From NCBI GenBank assembly GCA_009929215.1, contig SAAX01000026.1, positions 1-34,620 of the forward strand: a stretch of DNA of 34,620 nucleotides, written 5' to 3'. Under the pieces are notes generated by a model. That model saw only the letters and a program-made list of their open reading frames with translations, did not search any database and was not told the DNA's origin. The DNA is from Deltaproteobacteria bacterium. GTDB taxonomy: Bacteria > Desulfobacterota > Desulfovibrionia > Desulfovibrionales > Desulfovibrionaceae. Shown piece after piece: positions 24,432-34,620 of the stretch. The position numbers and the translations under genes are program-made. Numbering within the stretch: the first letter of the stretch is position 1; each line of letters starts with the position of its first letter.

Positions 24432-24845
24432 CTATTCGCTTTCGACATGAAAGCCAAAGTCCCCTTCTTCCTCGCCGTCCACCACATAGCGCAGGCGCTC
24501 AAGCACGCTGTTGTCCTCGTTAAAGGTCAGCACCACTGGCTTGCGGCTGTACAGGTCTTGCGGGCCATTCACATATTCATATGCGCTGATGATAACCTCA
24601 TCGCCGCGCTGGCAGGCGCGGGCCGCAGCGCCATTGAGTATGCAGCAGCGCGAACCACGTTCGCCGTAAATGACATAGGTAGAGATGCGCTGGCCGTTGC
24701 TTTTGTTCCAGATATACACAAATTCCAGCGGGTAAATGCCGGCCTCGCGGCATTGTTCGGGGTCGAGGGTTACAGAACCGTGGTAATTGAGTTCGCACCC
24801 GGTAACACGTATGCAGTGCAGCTTGGCGCGCAGTATTTGCAGCAT
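24432..24845 (-). CDS. panD: Aspartate 1-decarboxylase
   Basis: Encodes 137 residues, close to the ~126 of E. coli PanD. It decarboxylates L-aspartate to beta-alanine for pantothenate and coenzyme A synthesis. The self-cleavage site Gly23-Ser24 in [10 protein letters not shown] makes the pyruvoyl group from the serine. [20 protein letters not shown] and [17 protein letters not shown] are family hallmarks. I start at 24845 ([11 protein letters not shown]), which fits the family N-terminus and has GAGAGAG upstream; a 20-residue longer version to 24905 is unlikely. The tail after ~125 is slightly longer and acidic ([10 protein letters not shown]). It stands alone, ending against a shared terminator. 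Confidence 0.94.
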   Translation of the reverse strand: MLQILRAKLHCIRVTGCELNYHGSVTLDPEQCREAGIYPLEFVYIWNKSNGQRISTYVIYGERGSRCCILNGAAARACQRGDEVIISAYEYVNGPQDLYSRKPVVLTFNEDNSVLERLRYVVDGEEEGDFGFHVESE

Positions 24846-25095
24846 AATGCTCTCTCTCTTGCACGGGTTGCCCGCGCCGAAAAAAAAGGCCGCTTGCGCG
24901 ACCAAGATACTAAGCCAAATCCAGAATTGCCATCATTGGGTTACTTGCAGCGCCTTGTTGCGCAAAGGGCAAAAAAACACTGCTCGGGCACAAGTTTTTG
25001 TATCGCCCACACCCGGCCTTGGGGGCAAACCCGGTGTGGTCGCAACACGCCGGGCTGCAAAGGCGTTGTGAACCTAAGTATATGACAAATTAAAA

Positions 25096-25518
25096 TCAAT
25101 AGGCCTTGATGTACTCGTCCATGTTTTCCGCAGAGCAATTGCGGCTAACCCAAAAGGCAGACGCCCACACCATCAGTGCGGTTGCCTGTGTGTCGTCCAG
25201 GCTTTTTATCTTGGCTTCAAGGCTTGATTTGCTGGCTCCATGCCGCATGTGCACGCCGTTTATATCGCAGGCATCGTTAACGCGCAGCAACAGATACGAA
25301 AGGCGCGTGTGATCCGGCATAAGCTTCATGTCCTTGTGGGCTTCCACAATGGTTTTAAGCTCTGCCGCGCTGAATATGTGCTTGATACCCGTAATGGCCC
25401 GAAAAAACGTATCCACAGCCCAGGGTAGAATAAACTCTGCCCCTGCGCTCTTTGTGCGAAAATAGTCTTTGAGCCAGCGTTCCTGATCGTCGTTAATGCG
25501 TGCTGCAACCTGCGGCAT
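25096..25518 (-). CDS. Small hypothetical protein, possible ribbon-helix-helix N-terminus
   Basis: Encodes 140 residues. No family is recognised. The N-terminus, MPQVAARINDDQERWLKDYF, has the alternating strand followed by helix seen in ribbon-helix-helix DNA-binding proteins; the rest is predicted mostly helical, with WVSRNCSAENMDEYIKAY at the end. The ATG at 25518 is preceded by GGGGG; an upstream in-frame ATG at 25560 lacks a ribosome site. It is separated from panD by 250 bases and is not obviously co-transcribed with it. Codon use is somewhat less GC-rich than the nif genes. A DNA-binding role is a guess. Confidence 0.65.
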   Translation of the reverse strand: MPQVAARINDDQERWLKDYFRTKSAGAEFILPWAVDTFFRAITGIKHIFSAAELKTIVEAHKDMKLMPDHTRLSYLLLRVNDACDINGVHMRHGASKSSLEAKIKSLDDTQATALMVWASAFWVSRNCSAENMDEYIKAY

Positions 25519-25788
25519 GATGCCCCCGATGATGCGTGCGGCCTGGCACTGGTTAGCCAAACATCGTGTTACGCCATCTTTTCTTTTTGCGCTACACTAC
25601 CTGCCCATGAATTTCAAGATAAAATCTAGACTTTTTTCCAGAAATATAATCTACAGTTATCACAAGCGGGGCAAAAGCTACGCAAATAGTTACGCTACTT
25701 CACCCAGCCGATAATTTCAGGCAAGCCCACCCCTTGCAGACTACTGGCATTACACATATCAATAGCCCACTATCAGCAAGGAGCTTTC
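25519..25788. other. AT-rich divergent spacer
   Basis: 270 bases between the small minus-strand gene and the EamA transporter. It is AT-rich compared with its flanks. A 35-codon ATG frame at 25607 lacks a ribosome site and I do not call it. No operator or terminator stands out. Confidence 0.5.
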
Positions 25789-26709
25789 ATGCCGCCAGCC
25801 AACCAAGCGGGGCCTTCGTGTCAGAATGATGCCACAGTTTGCGGAAAAAATAAATTGCAGAAAAATGCTGTTCGCACCGCCCTTCTGCGCATGCACGCCG
25901 CAACCGTACTGTTTGGCATCTCTGGCATTTTTGGCAAATTGTGCCAGTGTTCTGCCATTGACCTTGTGTGCGGCAGAGCCCTGGTTGCCGTTGTCGCATT
26001 AGGCGGCATTTGCCTTGTACAGCGCAACTCGCCGTGGGAAAATGTTAAACTGCGCGACCTTGCAGGCCTTGGCATAAGCGGTGTTTTACTTACTCTACAT
26101 TTTGTAACTTTTTTTATGGGCATAAAACTGGGCGGCGTGGCTGTGGGCACGCTGGGTTTTGCCTGTTTTCCTGTTTTTACGGCTATTTTTGAAGCCATTG
26201 CATACCGTGAACGTCCTAACGCACGCGAATTGCAGTGCATTGCAATGGTTACCATCGGGCTTGTGTGCCTTACGCCGTCATTTTCGCTGACCGATACCGC
26301 AACCCACGGTCTTTTGTGGGGCATTGCCTCTGCCGGGGTGTACGGATTGGTGGCCATAGCCAACAGACATTTTGCCGGGGGCATGTCGGGCATGCACACC
26401 TGCTGGTGGCAAAATGTGGTCATTATTCTTTGCCTGCTGCCCTTTGCCGCCGCCGACCTTGTCACCCTTGCCCCGCTGGACTGGCTGTGGATAGCCTGCC
26501 TTGGCCTGTTGTGCACAGCACTTGCCTACAGCCTGTATGTAAGCAGCCTAACTGCGCTTAAAGCCCGCCAGGCCGCCATTATCATTACCCTTGAGCCAGT
26601 TTACGCCATTCTTGTTGCGTGGCTGCTGTTTGCAGAAACCCCCGGCTTGGGCATCGTGCTGGGCGGCACTCTTATTCTCGCAGCCGTTGCCAGATTAAGC
26701 AGACAATAA
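25789..26709 (+). CDS. EamA/DMT-family transporter
   Basis: Encodes 306 residues with about ten hydrophobic segments in two EamA-like halves (about 35-165 and 170-303). Signals include ATVLFGISGIFGKL, LGGVAVGTLGFACFPVFTAI with the acidic end of the first repeat (YRERPN), and the second-repeat end ITLEPVYAILVAWLLFAETP, the typical EPV..L.....GE region. These inner-membrane carriers export or import small metabolites such as amino acids; the substrate is unknown. The first ~30 residues are a polar, cysteine-containing extension of uncertain reality. AAGGAG at 25778-25783 supports the start. It is a single-gene unit. Confidence 0.92.
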   Translation: MPPANQAGPSCQNDATVCGKNKLQKNAVRTALLRMHAATVLFGISGIFGKLCQCSAIDLVCGRALVAVVALGGICLVQRNSPWENVKLRDLAGLGISGVLLTLHFVTFFMGIKLGGVAVGTLGFACFPVFTAIFEAIAYRERPNARELQCIAMVTIGLVCLTPSFSLTDTATHGLLWGIASAGVYGLVAIANRHFAGGMSGMHTCWWQNVVIILCLLPFAAADLVTLAPLDWLWIACLGLLCTALAYSLYVSSLTALKARQAAIIITLEPVYAILVAWLLFAETPGLGIVLGGTLILAAVARLSRQ

Positions 26710-26813
26710 AGCATTGTGCTGACCCAACAGCTCTTTACAATAGCCAACCGCAAATAATCAATAGATTACTTAATGGAAATTTTATTTTTTATAAATCTTT
26801 ATCCAAAACAACA

Positions 26814-26840
26814 TAAAGCATCTATCAGTTTTGACGATAA
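26814..26840 (+). promoter_or_regulatory. Sigma-28 (FliA) type promoter of the chemoreceptor gene
   Basis: TAAAGCAT (26814-26821), eleven bases, then GACGATAA (26833-26840) matches the flagellar sigma-28 consensus TAAAGTTT-N11-GCCGATAA in spacing and in most positions. The expected start near 26848 leaves a ~113-base leader containing the inverted repeat ATGTTA-N5-TAACAT (26893-26909). This places the receptor in the motility regulon. Confidence 0.7.
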
Positions 26841-26892
26841 CGTGATTTAAGAAAACCATACAGTTTGTTATTTCTCACAATTATTCATCGGA

Positions 26893-26909
26893 ATGTTATT
26901 TTTTAACAT
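26893..26909 (+). promoter_or_regulatory. Inverted repeat in the chemoreceptor leader
   Basis: ATGTTA-ttttt-TAACAT lies 51 bases before the start codon, downstream of the sigma-28 promoter. It shares ATGTTATTTT with the palindrome at 18225-18234. It may be an operator or a small leader hairpin; AT-richness makes chance plausible. Confidence 0.3.
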
Positions 26910-26960
26910 CTGTGAGCACATGCTAAAACCAACCAGCCTGCCACGTTCACGGAGGATACC

Positions 26961-29273
26961 ATGCCCATTCTAAAATTCAAAAGCGTTAATGCAGCTATTG
27001 CTTCAATTATAAGCATCATCCTTCTTATTGGCGTGTCTATTCTTGTAATTTATGTTGGCGAATCATCGTATAATATTGCCAATAAAACGTCTATTGAGGG
27101 AATGACGCTTATCAACAAAGGGCTTATCGCCAACGTCAACGACTTGATTGATTCAAATTTGAGCATGATAAAAGTACCAGCGCAGAGCGGTCAGGCCAAA
27201 AAAGCCATTGAGGGCGACAGTGCTGACATGGACGCTTTGCTTAAAGCACTTATCAAAGAATATAAGGGCATCAATTCCATCTTTGTGCTGAACAGCCAGG
27301 GCAAGGCGATTTCGGGCACATCAAGCACTGGCGAATCATTTATTGGCAACAATTATAGTGAAAGAGGCTACTTTAAAACAGCAATACAGGGAAAAGACGC
27401 CATTGACCCCAATATTATTGTAGCAAAAACAACAAAAAAAGAAATTCTCGCCCTTGCCACGCCTGTTTTTGGCGACAACGGCAAGCCCATTGGTGCAGTT
27501 TGCGTAACTATAAACTGGCTCGAATATGTTAAAAACCATGTTCTCAATATAACTTTTGCAGACAATGGCTATGCTTTGATTATTGATGCTAATGGCCGCA
27601 TCATTGCCCACCCCAATGCTGAAATCCATATGAGTGAAGGCAAAATGGACTTTGTGCCCAGGGCGTTCAAAATGAATAGCGGCGCTTTTGATTATGAGTT
27701 CATGGGTAAAGGCAAGATTATCGTTTTTAATACCCTCGAGAAAACTGGCTGGCTTGTCTGCACTACAGCTTTTGCCGATGACCTTGCCAAAGATGCGGTT
27801 GGGCAGCGCAACATTCTTATTGCCGTTGCCTGTGGTATTCTTGTTGTTCTGCTTGGCAGTATCATATTCATGGTGCGCCGGGTTATCACCAACCCGCTCA
27901 GAAACATCATGGATTACAGTGCGCAGATCGCGCACGGCAATTTCAAGGCTGAGCTTGCTGGCAACTTCAAATTTGAACTGGCTGAACTTGCGGGCAACTT
28001 TAAAGAAACCACGGCAGTACTTAAAAATCGCCTGGGCTTTGCAGACGGCGTATTGCAAGGCATTACCTTTCCCACCCTGGTTGCAGACACAAATGTGCAC
28101 ATTACCTATGTAAATGCCCCCATGGTCAAACTAGTGGGTAAAACTGGTCAGCCTAATGATTACATTGGCATGCAGGCAGCTGAATTTTTCTACGGCGATG
28201 CCAGCAGACCCACCATCAGCCACAAGTGCCTGAGCGAGGGAACCAATGCCCACGGCATTGAAAGGGAAATGACATTTGCCAACGGCGAACACAAGTTCCT
28301 GCGCCTTGATGCCTCGCTCATACGCGATCTTGACGGCAATATTGTGGGCGCAATGACTCTGGTATTCGACCTGACGGAAATCAAAAAGCAGCAGGCAACC
28401 ATTGAGCAGCAACGCGACACCGTTGCCCATATTGCGCAAGATGCAAACGCCATTGCCGATCGGCTTTCTACCGCTACAGAGCAGCTTTCTGCCCAGGTGG
28501 ATCAGGCCAGCCGTGGTGCCGACCAGCAGACGCAGCGCGTTTCTGAAACCGCCACTGCCATGGAGCAGATGAACGTGTCTGTGCTTGAAGTGGCGCGCAA
28601 CGCTGGCGACGCTTCAGACACCACAACCAATGCCAAGAGCAAGGCAGAGCACGGCGCAGATGTGGTCAACAAGGTGGTGCAGGGCATCAACCAGCTGCAC
28701 ACCCAGGCGCTGGCGCTCAAGAGCGGCATGGCCTCGCTGGGCGATCAGGCCCAGAGCATTGGGCAGATCATGACCGTTATTTCAGACATCGCAGACCAGA
28801 CCAACCTGCTGGCCCTGAACGCCGCCATTGAAGCGGCCCGCGCTGGCGAAGCCGGACGCGGTTTTGCCGTAGTGGCCGACGAAGTGCGCAAACTGGCAGA
28901 AAAAACTATGCAGGCTACCCGCGAAGTGGGCTCTGCCATTCAGGGCATCCAAAACGGCACTTCGCAGAACATTGATCAGGTCAACGATACAGTGAGCACC
29001 ATCGAGCAGACCACCGAGCTTGCGGGAACATCGGGCGCTGCGCTCTCAGAAATTGTGGTGCTGGTGGATCAGGCTGCGGATCAGGCCCACTCCATCGCTG
29101 CCGCCGCCGAAGAACAGTCGGCCACCAGCGACGAGATCAACCGCTCCATCGAGCAGATCAACATCATCAGCTCTGAAACGTCTTCTGCCATGTCGCAGTC
29201 TGCTGCTGCCGTTATGGAGCTGGCAAAACAGGCGCAGGAGCTCAAAAAGCTCATCGCTCAGATGGTTTCCTAG
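26961..29273 (+). CDS. Methyl-accepting chemotaxis protein (dCache-HAMP-PAS-MCP)
   Basis: Encodes 770 residues. One membrane segment (11-32) and another (284-306) bracket a ~250-residue periplasmic dCache sensor ([39 protein letters not shown]). A HAMP region (~307-360) follows, then a cytoplasmic PAS domain (~362-478: [16 protein letters not shown] ... DLTEIKKQQ). The signalling domain has the CheA-binding hairpin tip [20 protein letters not shown] with [20 protein letters not shown] (~610-648). There is no CheR-tether pentapeptide; it ends [15 protein letters not shown] precedes the ATG. HAMP contains three GNFK-type short repeats (326-348). The first half is AT-richer than the signalling half. 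The ligand is unknown. Confidence 0.95.
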   Translation: MPILKFKSVNAAIASIISIILLIGVSILVIYVGESSYNIANKTSIEGMTLINKGLIANVNDLIDSNLSMIKVPAQSGQAKKAIEGDSADMDALLKALIKEYKGINSIFVLNSQGKAISGTSSTGESFIGNNYSERGYFKTAIQGKDAIDPNIIVAKTTKKEILALATPVFGDNGKPIGAVCVTINWLEYVKNHVLNITFADNGYALIIDANGRIIAHPNAEIHMSEGKMDFVPRAFKMNSGAFDYEFMGKGKIIVFNTLEKTGWLVCTTAFADDLAKDAVGQRNILIAVACGILVVLLGSIIFMVRRVITNPLRNIMDYSAQIAHGNFKAELAGNFKFELAELAGNFKETTAVLKNRLGFADGVLQGITFPTLVADTNVHITYVNAPMVKLVGKTGQPNDYIGMQAAEFFYGDASRPTISHKCLSEGTNAHGIEREMTFANGEHKFLRLDASLIRDLDGNIVGAMTLVFDLTEIKKQQATIEQQRDTVAHIAQDANAIADRLSTATEQLSAQVDQASRGADQQTQRVSETATAMEQMNVSVLEVARNAGDASDTTTNAKSKAEHGADVVNKVVQGINQLHTQALALKSGMASLGDQAQSIGQIMTVISDIADQTNLLALNAAIEAARAGEAGRGFAVVADEVRKLAEKTMQATREVGSAIQGIQNGTSQNIDQVNDTVSTIEQTTELAGTSGAALSEIVVLVDQAADQAHSIAAAAEEQSATSDEINRSIEQINIISSETSSAMSQSAAAVMELAKQAQELKKLIAQMVS

Positions 29274-29334
29274 CCTTACACGGCGCAAGGTGCGGGTGAG
29301 GTTACGCCAGCCCAGCCTGCGTGAACAGATAGCA

Positions 29335-29385
29335 AAAGCCCCGGCAGCATGATGAAAAAACGTCATGCGGGCCGGGGCTTTGGTT
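29335..29385 (+). terminator. Terminator of the chemoreceptor gene
   Basis: AAAGCCCCGGC (29335-29345) pairs with GCCGGGGCTTT (29371-29381), with an inner stem GCATGA/TCATGC (29347-29352 with 29363-29368) around an A-rich loop. TTTGGTT follows. It is 60 bases after the MCP stop. Confidence 0.8.
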
Positions 29386-29412
29386 GCTGTATAATCCTGG
29401 CTGCGGATTTGC

Positions 29413-29483
29413 CTGTTGCCAGAATAGCAACAGCCCGTTTTCTTTCAGGTTCGGCGAATCAGCGCACCTGAAGGGAAACGGGC
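29413..29483 (-). other. Twin hairpin, likely 3' end of the dapB transcript
   Basis: CTGTTGC/GCAACAG (29413-29433, 7-base loop) is joined to a long interrupted stem, GCCCGTTT..TTCAGGT with ACCTGAA..AAACGGGC (29433-29450 with 29466-29483). They lie 105 bases past the dapB stop on the minus strand. No U-run ends either, so their role as a terminator is only inferred. Confidence 0.45.
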
Positions 29484-29587
29484 CATCGTGTTAATTCAGT
29501 GAACGGCTTACAGAGTGACAAAGCAAGCAATCGTCCAGCCTGCCGGGGCAAAATGGTTCATCCGCCCCGCTCCCCTGCCTTGCCTTG

Positions 29588-30376
29588 CTAACTATCCTTG
29601 ATCACGTCCTGCATGCTGTAGAGCTTGCCGGGCTTCTGCCCTGCCATCCAGCCAGCGGCGCGGATGGCGCCGCGCGCAAAATTCTCGCGCGAGTGGGCCT
29701 GATGGGTTACTTCAATGCGTTCACCCGTGCCCATAAAGTACACGGTATGCACGCCCACCACATCGCCGCCGCGAATGGCCTGAATGCCAATTTCTTTCTT
29801 GGGGCGCGCGCCGATGATGCCGTCGCGGGAAGAGCAACGCACGTCGTTGAGCTTCCAGTCGCGGGCTTCGGCCAGGCATTCCCCAAGGGTCAGAGCCGTG
29901 CCGCTGGGGCTGTCTTTTTTACGGTTATGGTGCAGCTCGACCATTTCAATGTCATAATCCTCGCCAAGGGCCTTGGTGAGCTGGGGCAGAATGTTGAGCA
30001 GCACGTTGACGCCAATGCTCATGTTCGAGGCCCAAAAAATGGGAGCCTTGGCAGCAAGGGCGCGCAATTCGTCCTTTTCCGCATCGCTAAAACCAGTGGT
30101 GCCGATAACCAGGGCGTTGCCTGTCTGGGCTACGGCCTTGGCCGATTGCAGGCTTACCACCGGGGCCGTAAAATCAATGACCACCGCGCCCGGAACCTTG
30201 GGCAGCAGGGCCGCGAGGCTGTCGGAAACAGGGCAGGATGCACCTGCAAGAGCGCCAATGCGCTCCGGGCTGTCTACCAGCCCCGCAAGGGTAAACTTCG
30301 GGTCGGCTTCCACAAGCCCGCTGATGGTCTTGCCCATGCGCCCGCTGGCCCCAACCACGATAATAGAAGTGCTCAT
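29588..30376 (-). CDS. dapB: 4-hydroxy-tetrahydrodipicolinate reductase
   Basis: Encodes 262 residues, normal for DapB. It reduces 4-hydroxy-tetrahydrodipicolinate with NAD(P)H in the lysine and diaminopimelate (cell wall) pathway. VVGASGRMGKTI (residues 7-18) is the nucleotide site. VIGTTGFSD, WASNMSIGVNVLL and the signature MVELHHNRKKDSPSGTAL (catalytic His-His and Lys, with SGTA substrate contact) are all present. GGAG lies just upstream of the ATG at 30376; upstream in-frame codons to 30454 would overlap ligA. It follows ligA by about 16 bases on the same strand, so it is probably transcribed with uvrB-ligA. Confidence 0.96.
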   Translation of the reverse strand: MSTSIIVVGASGRMGKTISGLVEADPKFTLAGLVDSPERIGALAGASCPVSDSLAALLPKVPGAVVIDFTAPVVSLQSAKAVAQTGNALVIGTTGFSDAEKDELRALAAKAPIFWASNMSIGVNVLLNILPQLTKALGEDYDIEMVELHHNRKKDSPSGTALTLGECLAEARDWKLNDVRCSSRDGIIGARPKKEIGIQAIRGGDVVGVHTVYFMGTGERIEVTHQAHSRENFARGAIRAAGWMAGQKPGKLYSMQDVIKDS

Positions 30377-30392
30377 AGCTTCTCCGTTTCCG

Positions 30393-32567
<2,175 letters not shown>

Positions 32568-32585
32568 TCACGGCAGCAACGGCTC

Positions 32586-34265
32586 TTATTCGGGCATGGC
32601 GATAAGCCGAGCCCGTAAAATGCGGATACGGTCACGCAGCTCGGCGGCCTGTTCAAATTCCAGATCGCGCGCGGCCTGCCGCATTTCTTTTTCAAACTTG
32701 GCAACAAGGATTGCGGTGTCTTCGGCAGTGAGCGGCACGGCGTCGGCCTCACGCTGTTTGCCCTTGCCCTTGCCTTTGCAGCGCCCACGGCCGCCGCCAT
32801 CCTCCACATACAGGCTATCCAGCGGAGATTCAAGGCTCTTGCGGGTACTGGTGGGCGTGATGCCGTGCTCTTCGTTGTAGGCAGACTGCTTGGCCCGGCG
32901 GCGCTCGGTTTCGCCCATGGCGGCGCGCATGGAGTCGGTGATCTTGTCGGCATACAGTATCACCTTGCCCTGCGCGTTACGCGCGGCGCGGCCAAAGGTC
33001 TGGATAAGCGAACCCGTGGATCGCAAAAAGCCCTCCTTGTCCGCATCCAGAATGCAGACCAGCGACACTTCGGGAATATCCAGCCCTTCGCGTAGCAGGT
33101 TGATGCCCACAAGCACGTCAAATTCCCCCAGACGCAAGGCGCGGATGATCTGCATGCGCTCAAGGGTATCGATGTCCGAATGCAGGTAACGCGCCCGCAC
33201 GCCCATGTTGCAGCAGTACTCTGTCAAATCCTCGGCCATGCGCTTGGTAAGCGTGGTGACCAGCACCCTCTCGCCCAGCGTCACCTTGCCCCGGCATTCG
33301 CCCAGCAGGTTTTCCATCTGGCCCTTGGTGGGGCGCACCTCCACCACCGGGTCAACCAGACCCGTGGGGCGGATGATCTGCTCTGCCACAATGCCCTGCG
33401 CCTGATCCAGCTCGTACTTGCCGGGCGTGGCCGAAACGTAGACCACCTGATTGAGCAGGTCTGTAAATTCGTTGAACTGGAGTGGGCGGTTATCCAAGGC
33501 CGAGGGCAGGCGAAAGCCGTAGTCCACCAGGGTTTGCTTGCGCGAGCGGTCGCCCTTGTACATGCCGCCCACCTGCGGAATGGTAATGTGCGATTCGTCT
33601 ACAAAGAGCAGAAAATCTTTGGGAAAGTAGTTGAGCAAGCACGAGGGCGGCTCGCCCGGCTTGCGGCCATCGAGGTGGCGGGTGTAGTTTTCGATGCCGT
33701 TGCAGTAGCCAAGTTCTTCAATCATTTCAAGATCAAGCTGGGTGCGCTGCTCTATGCGCTGGGCCTCAATAAGCTGGCCGTGCTCCTTGAAATAGGTAAG
33801 CCGCTCTGCCAGTTCGTCGCGTATATCGCTGGCCGCACGCTTAAGGTTATCCTGCGCCGAAACAAAGTGGCTGGCCGGGTACAGCACGGTTTTGCTCACA
33901 TCGGCCAGCACCTCACCCGTGAGGGGGTCGATTTCGCGCATGAGGTCGATATCGTCGCCAAAAAATTCCAGCCGCAGCGCTCGCTCGTGGTGGTAGGCGG
34001 GAATAATCTCGAGCGCGTCGCCCCGCACGCGAAACGTGCCTCGGTGGAAGTCGTAGTCGTTGCGCTCGTAGTGCACTTCCACCAGCCGGGTGATGAGCTT
34101 TTCCATGGGAAAGTGCTGCCCCACCTCAACGGGAATGACCATCTTGGCGTAGTATTCTGGTGAACCAAGGCCATAGATGCACGAAACCGAGGCCACAATG
34201 ATCACGTCACGCCGGGTCAGCAGAGCGTGGGTGGCGGCGTGGCGTAGTTTGTCGATATTGTCGTT
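32586..34265 (-). CDS. uvrB: Excinuclease ABC subunit B, 5' end missing (chimeric join)
   Basis: About 558 residues of UvrB, the damage-recognition helicase of nucleotide excision repair, are intact from [16 protein letters not shown] through [32 protein letters not shown] (motif II DESH), [27 protein letters not shown] (motif V), [16 protein letters not shown] (motif VI) to the C-terminal UVR motif ([20 protein letters not shown]). The first ~120 residues, with the Walker A (ATP-binding) site and most of the beta-hairpin, are absent. The frame stays open upstream but encodes unrelated proteins. I infer an assembly join near 34260-34270; a real fusion would not bind ATP. The gene sits 63 bases before ligA. 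Confidence 0.93.
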   Translation of the reverse strand, partial: NDNIDKLRHAATHALLTRRDVIIVASVSCIYGLGSPEYYAKMVIPVEVGQHFPMEKLITRLVEVHYERNDYDFHRGTFRVRGDALEIIPAYHHERALRLEFFGDDIDLMREIDPLTGEVLADVSKTVLYPASHFVSAQDNLKRAASDIRDELAERLTYFKEHGQLIEAQRIEQRTQLDLEMIEELGYCNGIENYTRHLDGRKPGEPPSCLLNYFPKDFLLFVDESHITIPQVGGMYKGDRSRKQTLVDYGFRLPSALDNRPLQFNEFTDLLNQVVYVSATPGKYELDQAQGIVAEQIIRPTGLVDPVVEVRPTKGQMENLLGECRGKVTLGERVLVTTLTKRMAEDLTEYCCNMGVRARYLHSDIDTLERMQIIRALRLGEFDVLVGINLLREGLDIPEVSLVCILDADKEGFLRSTGSLIQTFGRAARNAQGKVILYADKITDSMRAAMGETERRRAKQSAYNEEHGITPTSTRKSLESPLDSLYVEDGGGRGRCKGKGKGKQREADAVPLTAEDTAILVAKFEKEMRQAARDLEFEQAAELRDRIRILRARLIAMPE

Positions 34266-34322
34266 GACAAAGGCGATAACGCCGTCGCAGCCCTTTGCCA
34301 TCACCGCCGTATCGGGGGTAAG
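34260..34322 (-). CDS. Short 2-hydroxyacid-dehydrogenase-like fragment (foreign)
   Basis: In frame with uvrB, about 20 residues ([19 protein letters not shown], then VND) resemble the N-terminal region of Bacteroidetes-type D-lactate/2-hydroxyacid dehydrogenases (…L…DTA.LAKG.D.V.AFVND). It sits between the LptE-like and UvrB parts and shares short sequence at each border. The assignment rests on a short stretch and is tentative. Confidence 0.35.
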
Positions 34323-34620
34323 CTTGTTTTCAAAGACAATCCGGACGGTGACGGTAAGACGTGTCATGGATGCCACCTCGTCCGAAGTGACCGCCATGGG
34401 GGCAATGGTGTATCCGGTGATTTCGCCGGAAACGGCATAATCCCCGTCCTGTGTTATAACCGAAAGACTTGTGAGTTTTGTGTATTTGTCCATCAGGGCC
34501 TCTGTCAGGACGTTGCTTAACGAAGGATTGATCCGTTCGGCCCTGTTTTCGATATAAGATACACTGATGGTTTCCGCATCCCGGTGGATTGATGTCCCGG
34601 AAAAGGAGTACCACCAGCAC
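34311..34620 (-). CDS. Partial LptE-like lipoprotein (Bacteroidetes type, foreign)
   Basis: About 103 residues, open to the right window edge. The frame begins near [14 protein letters not shown], where the Cys would be the lipidated residue after signal cleavage. It continues [52 protein letters not shown] and [15 protein letters not shown]. This matches the LptE/LptE-like outer-membrane lipopolysaccharide assembly lipoproteins of Bacteroidetes in pattern (YxF.G.SI....TISV.YFENRA, SGEITGY...P). The 5' signal peptide is beyond the window. The 3' end is lost at the join to the dehydrogenase-like piece. It belongs to another organism. Confidence 0.6.

Larger units (their letters stand above)
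29274..29587. other. Convergent MCP/dapB spacer rich in hairpins
   Basis: 314 bases between two converging genes, with no gene. It contains the MCP terminator (29335-29381) and then two stable stems with no obvious U-tract (29413-29433, 29433-29483). The last 100 bases before the dapB stop are featureless by eye. Confidence 0.6.

Noticed and set aside
25607-25714. A 35-codon ORF in the spacer before the EamA gene
   Set aside because: No ribosome site and no recognisable features; the region is AT-rich, where short frames arise by chance.
34266-34493. UvrB starting at the in-frame ATG at 34493
   Set aside because: The first ~76 residues from that ATG are LptE-like and dehydrogenase-like, not UvrB; the ATG is an internal methionine of the LptE-like frame.

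Overview
The window looks like a GC-rich stretch of a Desulfovibrionaceae-type sulfate reducer (Desulfobacterota), probably a metagenome-derived contig. The evidence is an anaerobic glycerol-3-phosphate dehydrogenase operon (glpABC), an anaerobe-type nif cluster (nifH-nifI1-nifI2-nifD-nifK-nifE-nifN/B-nifV omega-nifV alpha), a methyl-accepting chemotaxis protein behind a sigma-28-type promoter, and typical proteobacterial housekeeping genes (dapB, ligA, uvrB, panD). Both ends look foreign. The first ~210 bases are AT-rich and carry what resembles the tail of a urocanate hydratase. The last ~360 bases join a truncated uvrB, on the minus strand, to a short 2-hydroxyacid-dehydrogenase-like piece and a Bacteroidetes-style LptE lipoprotein. 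I read these ends as assembly joins rather than biology.

Layout: (1) 273-6428 holds a NagD-type HAD phosphatase (minus), divergent from glpA-glpB-glpC, whose genes overlap, followed by a SAM methyltransferase. (2) 6429-7249 is an 820-base non-coding region ending in a sigma-54 (-24/-12) promoter. (3) 7250-17945 is the nitrogenase operon. It encodes the Fe protein, two PII-like NifI regulators, the MoFe protein, the NifE scaffold, a NifN-NifB-NifX-like triple fusion and a homocitrate synthase split into omega and alpha genes. (4) 18296-19897 is a two-gene unit: an AnfO-family protein, a family known from Fe-only nitrogenase loci, and an unrecognised beta-repeat protein with repeated TPxG segments. 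(5) 20075-24291 holds a CPA2/Kef-type antiporter, then CoA-binding, YkgJ-like and J-domain genes tightly packed. (6) 24432-25518 (minus) holds panD and a small hypothetical gene. (7) 25789-29273 holds an EamA transporter and a dCache-HAMP-PAS-MCP receptor. (8) 29588-34265 (minus) is uvrB-ligA-dapB.

How it works together: NifH and NifDK form the Mo-nitrogenase, and NifI1/NifI2 would shut it off directly when ammonium appears. NifB, fused to NifN, makes the Fe-S core and hands it to NifEN; NifV supplies homocitrate. Stable hairpins sit in the gaps nifK/nifE, nifE/nifN-B and nifN-B/nifV, as expected if RNA processing or partial termination sets the ratio of structural to assembly proteins. The AnfO-like/beta-repeat pair directly downstream is the best candidate for a little-described nitrogenase accessory module. 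No nifA, nifS, nifU, mod genes or alternative nitrogenase genes are inside the window.
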